DNA from: Cherax quadricarinatus
Lineage: Eukaryota; Arthropoda; Malacostraca; Decapoda; Parastacidae
Assembly (NCBI RefSeq): GCF_038502225.1
Contig: NC_091298.1
Span: 45,882,234-45,946,233, forward strand
Direction: 5' to 3'
Length of the DNA stretch: 64,000 bases
Part shown: positions 23,496-35,120 of the stretch, piece after piece
How the letters are laid out: the number at the start of each line of letters is the position of its first letter
Numbering within the stretch: the stretch's first letter is position 1
Made by a program: the position numbers and the translations under genes
Notes under the pieces: generated by a model
Database searches by the model: none
Seen by the model: the letters and a program-made list of their open reading frames with translations, nothing else
Told to the model about the DNA's origin: nothing

Positions 23496-26400
23496 CAAGT
23501 CGGCCGTCTCCCACCGAGGCAGGGTGACCCAAAAAGAAAGAAAATCCCCAAAAAGAAAATACTTTTATCATCATTCAACACTTTCACCTCACTCACACAT
23601 AATCACTGTTTTTGCAGAGGTGCTCAGAACACAATAGTTTAGAAGTATATACATACAAAGATACACAACATATCCCTCCAAACTGCCAATATCCCAAACC
23701 CCTCCTTTAGAGTGCAGGCATTGTACTTCCCATTTCCAGCACTCAAGTCCGGCTATATAAAAATAACCGGTTTCCCTGAATCCCTTCACTAAATATTACC
23801 CTGCTCACACTCCAACAGATCGTCAGGTCCCAATTACCATTCGTCTCCATTCACTCCTATCGAATACGCTCATGCACGCCTGCTGGAAGTCCAAGACCCT
23901 CGCCACAAAAACATCCCTTACCCCTTCCTTCCAACCTTTTCGAGGACGACCCCTACCCCGCCTTCCTTTCCCTACAGATTTATACGCTCTCCATGTCATT
24001 CTACTTTGATCAATTCTCTCTAAATGACCAAACCACCTCAACAACCCCCTCTTCAGCCCTCTGATTAATACTTTTATTAACTCCACACCTCCTAATTTCC
24101 ACACTCCGAATTTTCTGCATAATATTTACACCACACATTGCCCTTAGACAGGACATCTCCACTGCCTCCAACTGCCTCCTCGCTGCTGCATTCACAACCC
24201 AAGCTTCACACCCCTATAAGAGTGTTGGTACTACTATACTTTCATACATTCCCTTCTTTGCCTCCGTAGATAACGTTTTTTGACTCCACATATACCTCAA
24301 TGCACCACTCACCTTTTTTCCCTCATCAATTCTATGATTAACCTCATCCTTCATAAATCCATCCGCCGACACGTCAACTCCCAAGTATCTGAAAACATTC
24401 ACTTCTTCCATACTCCTCCCCAATTTAATATCCAATTTTTCTTTATCTAAATCATTTGATACCCTCATCACCTTACTCTTTTCTATGTTCACTTTCAACT
24501 TTCTACCTTTACACACATTCCCAAACTCATCCACTAACCTTTGCAATATTTCTTTAGAATCTCCCATAAGCACAGTATCATCAGCAAAAAGCAACTGTGT
24601 CAATTCCCATTTTGTATTTAATTCCCCATAATTTAATCCCACCCCTCTCCCGAGCACCCTAGCATTTACTTCTTTTACAACCCCATCTATAAATATATTA
24701 AACAACCATGGTGACATTACACATCCCTGTCTAAGACCTACTTTTACCGGGAAGTAGTCTCCCTCTCTTCTACACACCCTAACCTGAGCCTCACTATCCT
24801 CATAAAAACTCCTTACAGCATTTAGTAACTTACCACCTATTCCATATATCTGCCACATTGCTCCCCTATACACTATCATATGCCTTTCCTAAATCCATAA
24901 ATGCAATAAAAACTTCCCTACCTTTATCTAAATACTGTTCACATATATGCTTCAATGTAAACACTTGATCTACACATCCCCTACCCACTCTGAAACCTCC
25001 TTGCTCATCCGCAATTCTACATTCTGTCTTACCTCTAATTCTTTCAATTATAATCCTACCATACACTTTTCCTGGTATACTCAGTAAGCTTACTCCTCTA
25101 TAATTTTTACAATCTCTTTTGTCCCCCTTCCCTTTATATAAAGGGACTATACATGCTCTCTGCCAATCCCTAGGTACCTTCCCCTCATTCATACATTTAT
25201 TAAACAAAAATACCAGCCACTCCAACACTATATCCCTCCCCCCTGCTTTTAACATTTCTGTCCTGATCCCATCAGTTCCAACTGCTTTACCACCCCTTTC
25301 ATTCTACGTAATGCCTCATGCACCTCCCCCACACTAACATCCTGTTCTTCTTCACTCCTAAAAGATGGTATACCTCCCTGGCCAGTGCATGAAATTACCG
25401 CTTCCCTTTCTTCGTCGACATTTAAAAGTTCCTCAAAATATTCTCACCATCTACCTATTACCTCCCTCTCCCCATCTACTAACTCCCCTACTCTGTTTTT
25501 AATGGACAAATCCATACTTTCCCTAGGCTTTCTTAACTTGTTTAACTCACTCCAAATTTTTTTCTTATTTTCATTAAAATTTCTTGACAGTGCTTCTCCC
25601 ACTCTATCATCTGCTCTCCTTTTGAACTCTCTCACCACTCTCTTCACCTTTCTTTTACTCTCCATATACTCTTCTTATAACACTTCTGATTTGTAAAAAC
25701 CTCTCATAAGCTAACTTTTTCTCTTTTATCACACCCTTTACTTCATCATTCCACCAATCACTCCTCTTTCCTCCTGCCCCCACCCTCCTATAACCACAAA
25801 CTTCTGCCCTACATTCTAATACTGCATTTTTAAAACTATTCCAACCCTCTTCAACCCCCCCCCCACTGCTCATACTTGCACCAGTTCACCTTTCTGCCAA
25901 TAGTTACTTATATTTCACCCGAACTTCCTCCTCCCTTAGTTTATACACTTTCACCTCCCTCTTGCTTGTTGTTGCCATTTTCCTCTTTTCCCATCTACCT
26001 CTTACCCTAACTGTAGCTACAACTAGATAATGATCCGATATATCAGTTGCCCCTCTATAAACATGTACATCCTGGAGCCTACCCATCAACCTTTTATCCA
26101 CCAATACATAATCTAACAAACTACTTTCATTATATGCTATATCATACCTTGTATATTTATTTATCCTCTTCTTCATAAAATATGTATTACTTATTACCAA
26201 ACCTCTTTCTACACACAGCTCAATTAAAGGCTCCCCATTTACATTTACCCCTGGCACCCCAAATTTACCTACTACTCCCTCCACAACATTTTTGCCCACT
26301 TTAGCATTGAAATCTCCAACCACCATTACTCTCACACTTGGTTCAAAACTCCCCACACATTCACTCAACATTTCCCAAAATCTCTCCCTCTCCTCTACAC

Positions 26401-27149
26401 TTCTCTCTTCTCCAGGTGCATATACACTTACTATAACCCACTTTTCACATCCAACCTTTATTTTACTCCACATAATCCTTGAAATAATGCATTTATAGTC
26501 CCTCTTTTCCTGCCATAGCTTATCCTTCAACATTATTGCTACTCCTTCTTTAGCTCTAACTCTATTTGAAACCCCTGACCTAATCCCATTTATTCCTCTC
26601 CACTGAAACTCTCCCACCCCCTTCAGCTTTGTTTCACTTAAAGCCAGGACATCCAGATTCTTCTCATTCATAACATCCACAATCATCTCTATCTTATCAT
26701 TTGCACAACATCCACGCACATTCAGACTTCCCACTTTGATAATTGTCTTCTTCTTATTCTTTTTAGTAATTATTACAGGAAAAGGGGTTACTAGCCCATT
26801 GTTTCCAGCATTTTAGATGACTTTTACAACACGCATGGCTTACGGAGGAAAGATTCTTATTCCACTTCCCCATGGATATAAAAGGAAAAGTAATAAGACC
26901 AAGAACTATTAAGATAAAATCTAAGAAAACTTAGATGAGTGTGTATAAATAAACATGTACATGTATGTGTAGTGTGACCTAAGTGTAAGTAGAAGTAGCA
27001 AGACGTACCTGTAATCTTGCATATTTATGAGACAGAAAAAATACACCAGCAATCCTACCATCATGTAAAACAATTACAGGCTTTTGTTTCACACACACTT
27101 GGCAAGATGGTAGTATCCCCCTGGGTGGTAGCTGTCTACCAACCTACTA

Positions 27150-27152
<3 letters not shown>
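23493..27152 (-). mobile_element. RTE-like LINE, copy A, near full length, minus strand
   Basis: The element reads from about 27,152 (5' UTR) through the ORF (26,734-23,823) to a 3' UTR ending at 23,493 beside (TA)n. The 5' UTR shares CTACTTACACTT and GTGGTAGTATCCCCCTGGG-type sequence with copy B. The RTE label is inferred from a single ORF combining APE endonuclease and RT, GFR-VGRGCVDQVFTLKHI and MDLGKAYD motifs, a short 3' UTR and a simple-repeat tail. Copies A and B lie head to head around the palindrome at 27,020-27,700. Confidence 0.82.
23823..26734 (-). pseudogene. RTE-like ORF (APE endonuclease plus reverse transcriptase), frameshifted
   Basis: The ORF starts with GSLNVRGCCANDKIE. 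Endonuclease blocks are visible: VLALSETKLKG, VMVVGDFNAKVG, SSLLDYVLVDKRL and ATDISDHYLVVA. RT blocks follow: NYRGVSLLSIPGKVYGRI, EQGGFRVGRGCVDQVF, FIAFMDLGKAYDSV, GLRQGCVMSPWLFNIFIDG and LLFADDTVLMGDS, with the catalytic FADD intact. The C-terminus includes RGRPRKGWKEGV and FDRSEWRRM. Reading requires several frame changes (near 25,900, 25,660, 25,440-25,255, 24,870 and 24,200-24,010), so this copy cannot make one protein. Its start codon is unclear, because the conserved beginning is not preceded by an in-frame ATG close by. Confidence 0.85.

Positions 27153-27227
<75 letters not shown>
27153..27227. repeat. (AT)n microsatellite, left arm
   Basis: About 75 bases of AT dinucleotides between the 5' UTR arm and the tRNA-like arm of the palindrome. 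Confidence 0.97.
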
Positions 27228-27229
<2 letters not shown>

Positions 27230-27235
27230 AACACT

Positions 27236-27312
27236 GATCTCTGGCTGAAGGAGACTCGAACCTACGAACCTTAGAACAAGGTACGCAGTGCTATACCAAA
27301 CTCGCCACACTG
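27236..27312 (-). mobile_element. tRNA-like SINE head, left arm
   Basis: On the minus strand AGTGTGGCGAGTTTGG (A-box-like TGGCGAGTTTGG) is followed by GGTTCGAGTCTCC (B-box GGTTCGAGTC) and CTTCAGCC. Spacing of the two boxes resembles a tRNA gene. It does not fold as a confident functional tRNA by inspection and lies inside a palindrome, so I call it a SINE-type tRNA derivative. Confidence 0.6.
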
Positions 27313-27417
27313 AACCAATGCATGCAGGGGATGAGATGAAAAGCTTTAAGCCTTCTCCCTGACAGCTGGCTGCCTTGGATCAAAGTCTAGCGCAAGCTGG
27401 ACGCCAAGGTATTGGTC

Positions 27418-27494
27418 CAGTGTGGTGAGTTTGGTACAGCACTGCGTACCTTGTTCTAAGGTTCGTAGGTTCGAGTCCCCTTCAGCCAGAGATC
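27418..27494 (+). mobile_element. tRNA-like SINE head, right arm
   Basis: This is the plus-strand counterpart of the left arm: CCAGTGTGGTGAGTTTGG, ACTGCGTACCTTGTTC and GGTTCGAGTCCCC (B-box). The few differences from the left arm (GTGAG for GCGAG, TACAGC for TATAGC) show the arms are not perfectly homogenised. Confidence 0.6.
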
Positions 27495-27500
27495 AGTGTT

Positions 27501-27502
<2 letters not shown>

Positions 27503-27569
<67 letters not shown>
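27503..27569. repeat. (TA)n microsatellite, right arm
   Basis: About 67 bases of TA dinucleotides, the mirror partner of 27,153-27,227. Confidence 0.97.
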
Positions 27570-27572
<3 letters not shown>

Positions 27573-30500
27573 TAGTAGGTTGGTAGACAGCTACCACCCA
27601 GGGGGATACTACCATCTTGCCAAGTGAGTGTGAAACAAAAGCCTGTAATTGTTATACATGATGGTAGGATTGCTGGTGTATCTTTTCTGTCTCATATAGG
27701 TAGTAGGTTGGTAGACAGCAACCACCCAGGGAAGTACTACCGTCCTGCCAGATGACTGTGAAACAGAAACCTGTAACTGTTTTGCATGATGGTAGGATTG
27801 CTGGTGTCTTTTTCTTTTTCATAAACACGCTAGATAACAGGGATATCTTGCTTCTCCTACTTACACTTTGGTCACACTTCACAGACATGCACATGCATAT
27901 ATATATACATACATCTAGGTTTTTCTCCTTTTTCTAAATAGCTCTTGTTCTTCTTTATTTCTTCTATTGTCCATGGGGAAGTGGAAAAGAATCTTTCCTC
28001 CGTAAGCCATGCGTGTCGTATGAGGCGACTAAAATGCCGGGAGCAATGGGCTAGTAACCACTTCTCCTGTAGACATTTACTAAAAAAGAGAAGAAGAAAA
28101 ACTTTATAAAACTGGGATGCTTGAATGTGCGTGGATGTAGTGCGGATGACAAGAAACAAATGATTGCTGATGTTATGAATGAAAAGAAGTTGGATGTCCT
28201 GGCCCTAAGCGAAACAAAGCTGAAGGGGGTAGGGGAGTTTCGGTGGGGGGAAATAAATGGGATTAAATCTGGAGTATCTGAGAGAGTTAGAGCAAAGGAA
28301 GGGGTAGCAGTAATGTTGAATGATCAGTTATGGAAGGAGAAAAGAGAATATGAATGTGTAAATTCAAGAATTATGTGGATTAAAGTAAAGGTTGGATGCG
28401 AGAAGTGGGTCATAATAAGCGTGTATGCACCTGGAGAAGAGAGGAATGCAGAGGAGAGAGAGAGATTTTGGGAGATGTTAAGTGAATGTATAGGAGCTTT
28501 TGAACCAAGTGAGAGAGTAATTGTGGTAGGGGACCTGAATGCTAAAGTAGGAGAAACTTTTAGAGAGGGTGTGGTAGGTAAGTTTGGGGTGCCAGGTGTA
28601 AATGATAATGGGAGCCCTTTGATTGAACTTTGTATAGAAAGGGGTTTAGTTATAGGTAATACATATTTTAAGAAAAAGAGGATAAATAAGTATACAAGAT
28701 ATGATGTAGGGCGAAATGACAGTAGTTTGTTGGATTATGTATTGGTAGATAAAAGACTGTTGAGTAGACTTCAGGATGTACATGTTTATAGAGGGGCCAC
28801 AGATATATCAGATCACTTTCTAGTTGTAGCTACACTGAGAGTAAAAGGTAGATGGGATACAAGGAGAATAGAAGCATCAGGGAAGAGAGAGGTGAAGGTT
28901 TATAAACTAAAAGAGGAGGCAGTTAGGGTAAGATATAAACAGCTATTGGAGGATAGATGGGCTAATGAGAGCATAGGCAATGGGGTCGAAGAGGTATGGG
29001 GTAGGTTTAAAAATGTAGTGTTAGAGTGTTCAGCAGAAGTTTGTGGTTACAGGAAAGTGGGTGCGGGAGGGAAGAGGAGCGATTGGTGGAATGATGATGT
29101 AAAGAGAGTAGTAAGGGAGAAAAAGTTAGCATATGAGAAGTTTTTACAAAGTAGAAGTGATGCAAGGAGGGAAGAGTATATGGAGAAAAAGAGAGAGGTT
29201 AAGAGAGTGGTGAAGCAATGTAAAAAGAGAGCAAATGAGAGAGTGGATGAGATGTTATCAACAAATTTTGTTGAAAATAAGAAAAAGTTTTGGAGAGAGA
29301 TTAACAAGTTAAGGAAGCCTAGAGAACAAATGGATTTGTCAGTTAAAAATAGGAGAGGAGAGTTAATAAATGGAGAGTTAGAGGTATTGGGAAGATGGAG
29401 GGAATATTTTGAGGAATTGTTAAATGTTGATGAAGATAGGGAAGCTGTGATTTCGTGTATAGGGCAAGGAGGAATAACATCTTGTAGGAGTGAGGAAGAG
29501 CCAGTTGTGAGTGTGGGGGAAGTTCGTGAGGCAGTAGGTAAAATGAAAGGGGGTAAGGCAGCCGGGATTGATGGGATAAAGATAGAAATGTTAAAAGCAG
29601 GTGGGGATATAGTTTTGGAGTGGTTGGTGCAATTATTTAATAAATGTATGGAAGAGGGTAAGGTACCTAGGGATTGGCAGAGAGCATGCATAGTTCCTTT
29701 GTATAAAGGCAAAGGGGACAAAAGAGAGTGCAAAAATTATAGGGGGATAAGTCTGTTGAGTATACCTGGTAAAGTGTATGGTAGAGTTATTACTGAAAAA
29801 ATTAAAAGTAAGACTGAGAATAGGATAGCAGATGAACAAGGAGGCTTTAGGAAAGGTAGGGGGTGTGTGGACCAGGTGTTTACAGTGAAACATATAAGTG
29901 AACAGAATTTAGATAAGGCTAAAGAGGTCTTTGTGGCATTTATGGATTTGGAAAAGGCGTATGACAGGGTGGATAGGGGGGCAATGTGGCAGATGTTGCA
30001 GGTGTATGGTGTAGGAGGTAGGTTACTGAAAGCAGTGAAGAGTTTTTAGGAGGATAGTGAGGCTCAAGTTAGAGTACATAGGAAAGAGGGAAATTATTTC
30101 CCAGTAAAATTAGGCCTTAGACAGGGATGTGTGATGTCACCGTGGTTGTTTAATATATTTATAGATGGGGTTGTAAGAGAAGTAAATGCGAGGGTCTTGG
30201 CAAGAGGCGTGGAGTTAAAAGATAAAGAATCACACATAAAGTGGGAGTTGTCACAGCTGCTCTTTGCTGATGAAACTGTGCTCTTGGGAGATTCTGAAGA
30301 GAAGTTGCAGAGATTGGTGGATGAATTTGGTAGGGTGTGCAAAAGAAGAAAATTAAAAGTGAATACAGGAAAGAGTAAGGTTATGAGGATAACAAAAATA
30401 TTAGGTGATAAAAGATTGGATATCAGATTGGAGGGAGAGAGTATGGAGGAGGTGAATGTATTCAGATATTTGGGAGTGGACGTGTCAGCGGATGGGTCTA

Positions 30501-31275
30501 TGAAGGATGAGGTGAATCATAGAATTGATGAGGGGAAAAGGGTGAGTGGTGCACTTAGGAGTCTGTGGAGACAAAGAACTTTGTCCTTGGAGGCAAAGAG
30601 GGGAATGTATGAGAGTATAGTTTTACCAACACTCTTATATGGGTGTGAAGCATGGGTGATGAATGTTGCAGCGAGGAGAAGGCTGGAGGCAGTGGAGATG
30701 TCATGTCTGAGGGCAATGTGTGGTGTGAATATAATGCAGAGAATTCGTAGTTTGGAAGTTAGGAGGAGATGTGGGATTACCAAAACTGTTGTCCAGAGGG
30801 CTGAGGAAGGGTTGTTGAGGAGGTTCGGACATGTAGAGAGAATGGAGCGAAACAGAATGACTTCAAGAGTGTATCAGTCTGTAGTGGAAGGAAGGCGGGG
30901 TAGGGGTCGGCCTAGGAAAGGTTGGAGGGAGGGGGTAAAGGAGGTTTTGTGTGCGAGGGGCTTGGACTTCCAGCAGGCGTTCGTGAGCGTGTTTGATAGG
31001 AGTGAATGGAGACGAATGGTTTTTAATACTTGACGTGCTGTTGGAGTGTGAGCAAAGTAACATTTATGAAGGGGTTCAGGGAAACCGGCAGGCCGGACTT
31101 GAGTCCTGGAGATGGGAAGTACAGTGCCTGCACTCTGAAGGAGGGGTGTTAATGTTGCAGTTTAAAAACTGTAGTGTAAAGCACCCTTCTGGCAAGACAG
31201 TGATGGAGTGAATGATGGTGAAAGTTTTTCTTTTTCGGGCCACCCTGCCTTGGTGGGAATCGGCCAGTGTGATAA
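27570..31275 (+). mobile_element. RTE-like LINE, copy B, near full length, plus strand
   Basis: The 5' UTR (27,570-28,110) includes two tandem copies of a segment of about 125 bases and shares CCATGGGGAAGTGGAA and CCTCCGTAAGCCATGCG with copy A. The ORF runs 28,121-31,033. The 3' UTR (31,034-31,260) contains GCTGTTGGAGTGTGAGC and GCCACCCTGCCTTGGTGGGA and ends in a GATAATAATAATAATGA tail. It is the best-preserved transposon in the window but carries one nonsense codon and an altered catalytic residue. Confidence 0.85.
28121..31033 (+). pseudogene. RTE-like ORF, single in-frame nonsense codon
   Basis: The frame is open over about 970 codons except for TAG at 30,047-30,049, where copy A has Tyr in the same context (RSFYEDSEAQ versus KSF-stop-EDSEAQ). 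Endonuclease motifs: LALSETKLKG, VIVVGDLNAKVG, SLLDYVLVDKRLL and ATDISDHFLVVA. RT motifs: NYRGISLLSIPGKVYGRV, DEQGGFRKGRGCVDQVF, FMDLEKAYDRVDRG and GCMMSPWLFNIF-like sequence. The catalytic box is LLFADETVLLGDS at about 30,257-30,295: the second Asp of FADD is Glu. No in-frame ATG exists between the stop at 28,070 and the conserved VRGCSADDKK start, so the authentic initiation codon is missing or non-ATG. Confidence 0.88.
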
Positions 31276-31399
31276 TAATAATAATGACCCACCCCCCGGA
31301 TTATCCCAATGACCCACCCAGTCTGGTCATCCCCACTCAAGGATGGAGCACTGCACCAGACCCAGCAGCACAAGCTAGTCAGGTCCAAGTCACACCCAC
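31276..31399. other. Short spacer
   Basis: CCC-rich sequence with two GACCCACCC motifs between the RTE-like tail and the end of the CR1-like element. Nothing recognisable. Confidence 0.4.
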
Positions 31400-31421
31400 C
31401 CACACCCACTCGTGTATTTAT

Positions 31422-34408
31422 CTAACCTATTTTTAAAACTACACAACGTTTCAGCCTGAACAACTGTACTCGGGAGTTTGTTCCACTCATCCACAAACCA
31501 AACCAGTACTTTCCTATATCCTTCCTGAATCTGAATTTTTCCAACTTGAAACCATTGCTGCGAGTCCTGTCTTGGCTGGAAATTTTCAGCACACTATTTA
31601 CATCCTCTTTATTTATTCCTGTTTTCCATTTATACACCTCGATCATATCCCTCCTAATTCTACGCCTATCGAGAGAGTGCAGATTCAGGGCCCTCAGTCT
31701 ATCCTCATAGGGAAGATTTCTGATACATGGGATCATCTTTGTCATCCTCCTTTGTACGTTTTCCAGAGCATTTATATCCATTCTGTAATACGGTGACCAG
31801 AACTGAGCAGCATAATCTAAATGAGGCCTAACCAAGGATATATAGAGTTGAAAAACAACCTGAGGACTTCTATTATTTATACTTCTAGATATGAAGCCAA
31901 GAATTCTGTTAGCTTTATTGCGAACACTAATGCACTGTTGTCTTGGTTTTAGGTTACTGCTAACCAGAACTCCTAAATCCAAACCATACACCGGCCGGGA
32001 TTGAACCCGCGGTCAATCGTGTCATTACGATTTAATGAGTCACTCCTAAATCCTTTTCGCAATCGGTAGTATTAAGATCTACATTATTTAGTTTATATGT
32101 GGCATGGTTATTTAACTGTCCAACATTTAGAACTTTGCATTTGTCAATATTAAACTGCATCTGCCACTTCTCCGACCATTGCGTCAGTCTATTCAATTCA
32201 TCCTGGAGTGCTCTAGTGTCCTCATTAGAATGAATTGGACGGCCTATTTTGGTGTCATCAGCAAATTTGCTTATGTCGCTATTTATTTCCTCATCTATGT
32301 CGTTTATGTAAATTGTGAACAACATCGGGCCCAACACTGACCCCAGAGGAACACCGCTTGTGACGTGCCCCCATTCTGATTTCTCCCCATTTATGCAAAC
32401 TCTGCTGTCTATTTGTCAGTCATGCCTCTACCCAGGATGAAATTTCTCCTCCTATTCCGTGTGCCTTAAGTTTCCTCAATAGCCTCTGGTGTGGAACTCT
32501 ATCGAAAGCCTTACTGAAGTCCATATACACAATATCATATTCATTTCCATGATCTACCTCCTCAAACACCTTAGTGAAAAAAGTTAGTAAATTCGTAAGA
32601 CAGGAACGCTCATTTGTAAAACCGTGTTGAGAATCATTAATCAATCTGTGCCTGTCAAGATGGCTACGAATTGCTTCGGCAATTATTGATTCCATAAATT
32701 TTCCCACTATGGAGGTAAGGCTTATTGGTCTATAGTTTGAAGCCAAGGACCTGTCACCTGCCTTGTAAATAGGTATTACATTTGCCATTTTCCACTTATC
32801 AGGCACTATGCCAGTTTGTAGTGATATGTTAAAAAGATTAGCCAAAGGTATGCTAAGTTCCTCTTTACATTCCTTTAACACCCTTGCAAACAGTTCATCA
32901 GGGCCTGGGGATTTGTTAGGTTTTAGTTTCTCTATTTGTCTGAGGACCATGTCACTAGTTACCACAATCGTACATAGTTTATTATCCTGTTCTACGTAAT
33001 CTATTATTTCAGGAATATCGCTAGTATTTTCCTGGGTGAAAATTGAGAGGAAGAAGGTATTTAGAATTTCACACATATCCTTATCACTGTGAGTGATCTG
33101 ACCAGAGTTACTCTTAAGTGGGCCAATCTTGTCCCTAATCTTACTTCTGTATACCTGAAAGAACCCTTTTGGGTTAGTCTTTGAATCCCTTGCGACCTTA
33201 GCCTCATAATCTCTTTTTGCTTTTCTTATTCCTTTTTTTATTTCTCTCTTTAATTGAACATATTGATTTCTTAACTGCCCATCCCCTCTTTTGATACGCC
33301 TATATATGCCTCTCTTTTGACCAATGAGATGTTTTAATCTATTGTTCATCCATTTGGGATCATTTTTGTTAGATCTAATTTCCCTACTCGGAACAAAAGT
33401 TGTCTGGGCAGCTAGAACTATGCTCTGAAAAACGTCATATTCGCAACCAAGATCACCTACCTGACCCATAGTTAGGACATCCCAATTTAGCCCACCCAGG
33501 TAATTTTTCAGTCCCATGAAGTCGGCCAAGCGAAAATCTGGGACAGAGATTTGATTGCTGTTATCTGGGTAATTCCACGATATATTGAAACTAAGTGATT
33601 TGTGATTACTTTCCCAAAGCTCATCATTAACCTCAAGATTATTAATTAGTGAATCTTTGTTGGCAAGAACCAAGTCAAGCAGATTGTTTCCTCTAGTTGG
33701 TTCTGTCACAACCTGTTCTAAAAAGCAATCCTGAACCGTATCAAGAAAGTCACTAGACTCAAGACTTCCTGTCATATTGTTCCAATCAATTTGTCTAAAG
33801 TTAAAATCTCCCATTATCACAACACTTTCATATCTAGATGCCTTATGAATTTCGTCCCATAACAGCTTACTGCACTCCCTATCAAGGTTTGGGGGCCTAT
33901 AAATCACACCCAAAATTAATTTGTCACGACCCTCGAGAAACTGAAGCCAAACCAATTCTGTGTTCGATGTTTCTAATCTTATATCATGTCTAAGACAACA
34001 ATTTAAATTTTCTCTGACATACATCGCCACACCACCACCCTTCCTGTTGACCCTATCAGTGTGGAATAGTTTATAATCCTGTATGTTGCATTCAGAAGGC
34101 ATTTCTCTATCTTGCAGGTTGAACCATGTCTCTGTTATATCAATAATATCTATATTACCTACACTTGCAAGTAATTTTAGCTCATCTATCTTATTTCTTA
34201 GACTCCTACTATTTGTATAGTAAACCTTAAGGGAGCTAGTCACTCGTTGCCCTCTACTATCTCTCTTTGTTTGTTGATCAGTTGATTTGCCATTACTAGC
34301 AACTTTATTTTGAATATTGTCTTTTAAACATATCCCTAAGGTATCCCGGTAATAACTGCTGTTTTTAACCCTAATTCTGCAGCCTGATTGTTTCCCACAA
34401 ACACCCAT
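31422..34408 (-). pseudogene. CR1-like ORF2: APE endonuclease and reverse transcriptase, broken
   Basis: 34,408-32,420 is one open frame of 662 codons. It holds endonuclease blocks VYYTNSRSLRNKIDEL, DITETWF, LGVIYRPPNLD, VVIMGDFNFRQIDW, NNLLDLVLANKD and WESNHKSLSF, then RT blocks KWKMANVIPIYKAGD, NYRPISLTSIVGKFME, DSQHGFTNERSCLTNL and YMDFSKAFDRVPHQRL. After a frame change near 32,420 comes GPMLFTIYINDIDEE with the catalytic SKFADDTKIG (32,337-32,032). After the insertion at 31,981-32,041 the C-terminus follows (31,991-31,422), with LVRPHLDYAAQFWSPY and RRRIRRDMIEVYKW. The endonuclease motif reads SNH rather than the common SDH, here and in the fragment at 8.1 kb. Confidence 0.88.
31981..32041 (+). 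mobile_element. 61-bp deletion derivative of the fold-back SINE
   Basis: The insertion is bounded by a 12-bp direct repeat ACTCCTAAATCC at 31,969-31,980 and 32,042-32,053. It consists of CCGGCCGGGATTGAACCCGC plus GGTC joined directly to AATCGTGTCATTACGATT and ends GAGTC. These are the outer left end and the tail of the 474-bp element at 20,713, with everything between removed. It interrupts the CR1-like ORF2, so it inserted after that LINE did. Confidence 0.88.
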
Positions 34409-34422
34409 ACCTCTATAATCTA

Positions 34423-35120
34423 TCAGTTTAAATTCTTGGACAAGTCATCAATTACCCTCTCAATTGAACTGGCTACTGCAACCACTCCATCCCCAGAGAG
34501 ATGAACCCCATCCCTTGCATACATATCACGTTTACCAAAGAAAAGGTCCCAGTTATCAATGAATGGGATTGCAAGTTCCTTGCAGTACCTGTCTAGCCAG
34601 CGATTTATACCAATTGCCCTAGACATCCATTCATTGCCCACTCCCTTTTTAGGCAAGATGCTACATATGACTGGGATCCCTCCCTTAGACTTTACTTCTA
34701 TGGCTGACCTGTACTTACCCAGCAGCTCCTCTCTCCTGCCCTTCCCAATGTCATTACCCCAGCACTAAGACAGATAATGGGCTTGATCCCATTACCTGCC
34801 ATAATATTATCCAACCTGCTGACTATGTCGCCAACACCAGCTCCAGGAAGACACTCTCTGTCCGACCTTTCTTTCTCTGTTACAAAATGCACAGTCCATA
34901 TATCTTACCTGAGAATCGCCTACTATTAAAATATTCTTACCTTGATTAGCAGGGGAATCAGTGGTACCTTCAACCTCACTAACCACTGAAGTACACTCGT
35001 CTTGGAGAATCGATTTCCTACCTTCACATTTTCTCTATTAACTCTCCTCATCTTCCTTCTTCCTGAACTGTGAACCACTTGCCACTTAAAGCGGCTGCAA
35101 CTCTCACTGCTGGTGACCAT
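34423..35120 (-). pseudogene. CR1-like ORF1 with SGNH/GDSL esterase domain, frameshifted
   Basis: Read on the minus strand, the four conserved blocks of SGNH hydrolases are present in order. Block I is ILIVGDSQVRYMD (about 34,935-34,898); block II is LPGAGVGDIVSRLDNIM; block III is GNDIGKGRREELLGKYR, reached by a frame change near 34,760; block V is ARDGVHLSGDGVV (about 34,515-34,478). Between III and V is SILPKKGVGNEWMSRAIGIN. Such esterase domains occur in ORF1 of some CR1-clade LINEs and are proposed to act in RNP or membrane interaction. The upstream part (35,120-34,940) is a basic, unassigned segment. At least two frame changes disable it. Confidence 0.75.

Larger units (their letters stand above)
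27020..27700. repeat. Large palindrome at the junction of two head-to-head RTE-like elements
   Basis: Outer arms 27,020-27,152 and 27,570-27,700 match with only a few differences. Inside them are (AT)n at 27,153-27,227 and (TA)n at 27,503-27,569. Inside those are inverted tRNA-like arms at 27,228-27,324 and 27,411-27,502 around a loop of about 85 bases. On the right side the arm sequence is partly duplicated again in tandem (27,702-27,810), giving two GGTTGGTAGACAGC copies. The symmetry extends outward in diverged form through both whole elements. Confidence 0.88.

Noticed and set aside
27236..27494. Pair of functional tRNA genes
   Set aside because: A- and B-box-like motifs are present but a clean cloverleaf could not be drawn by eye, and the inverted AT-flanked arrangement fits SINE-derived sequence better.
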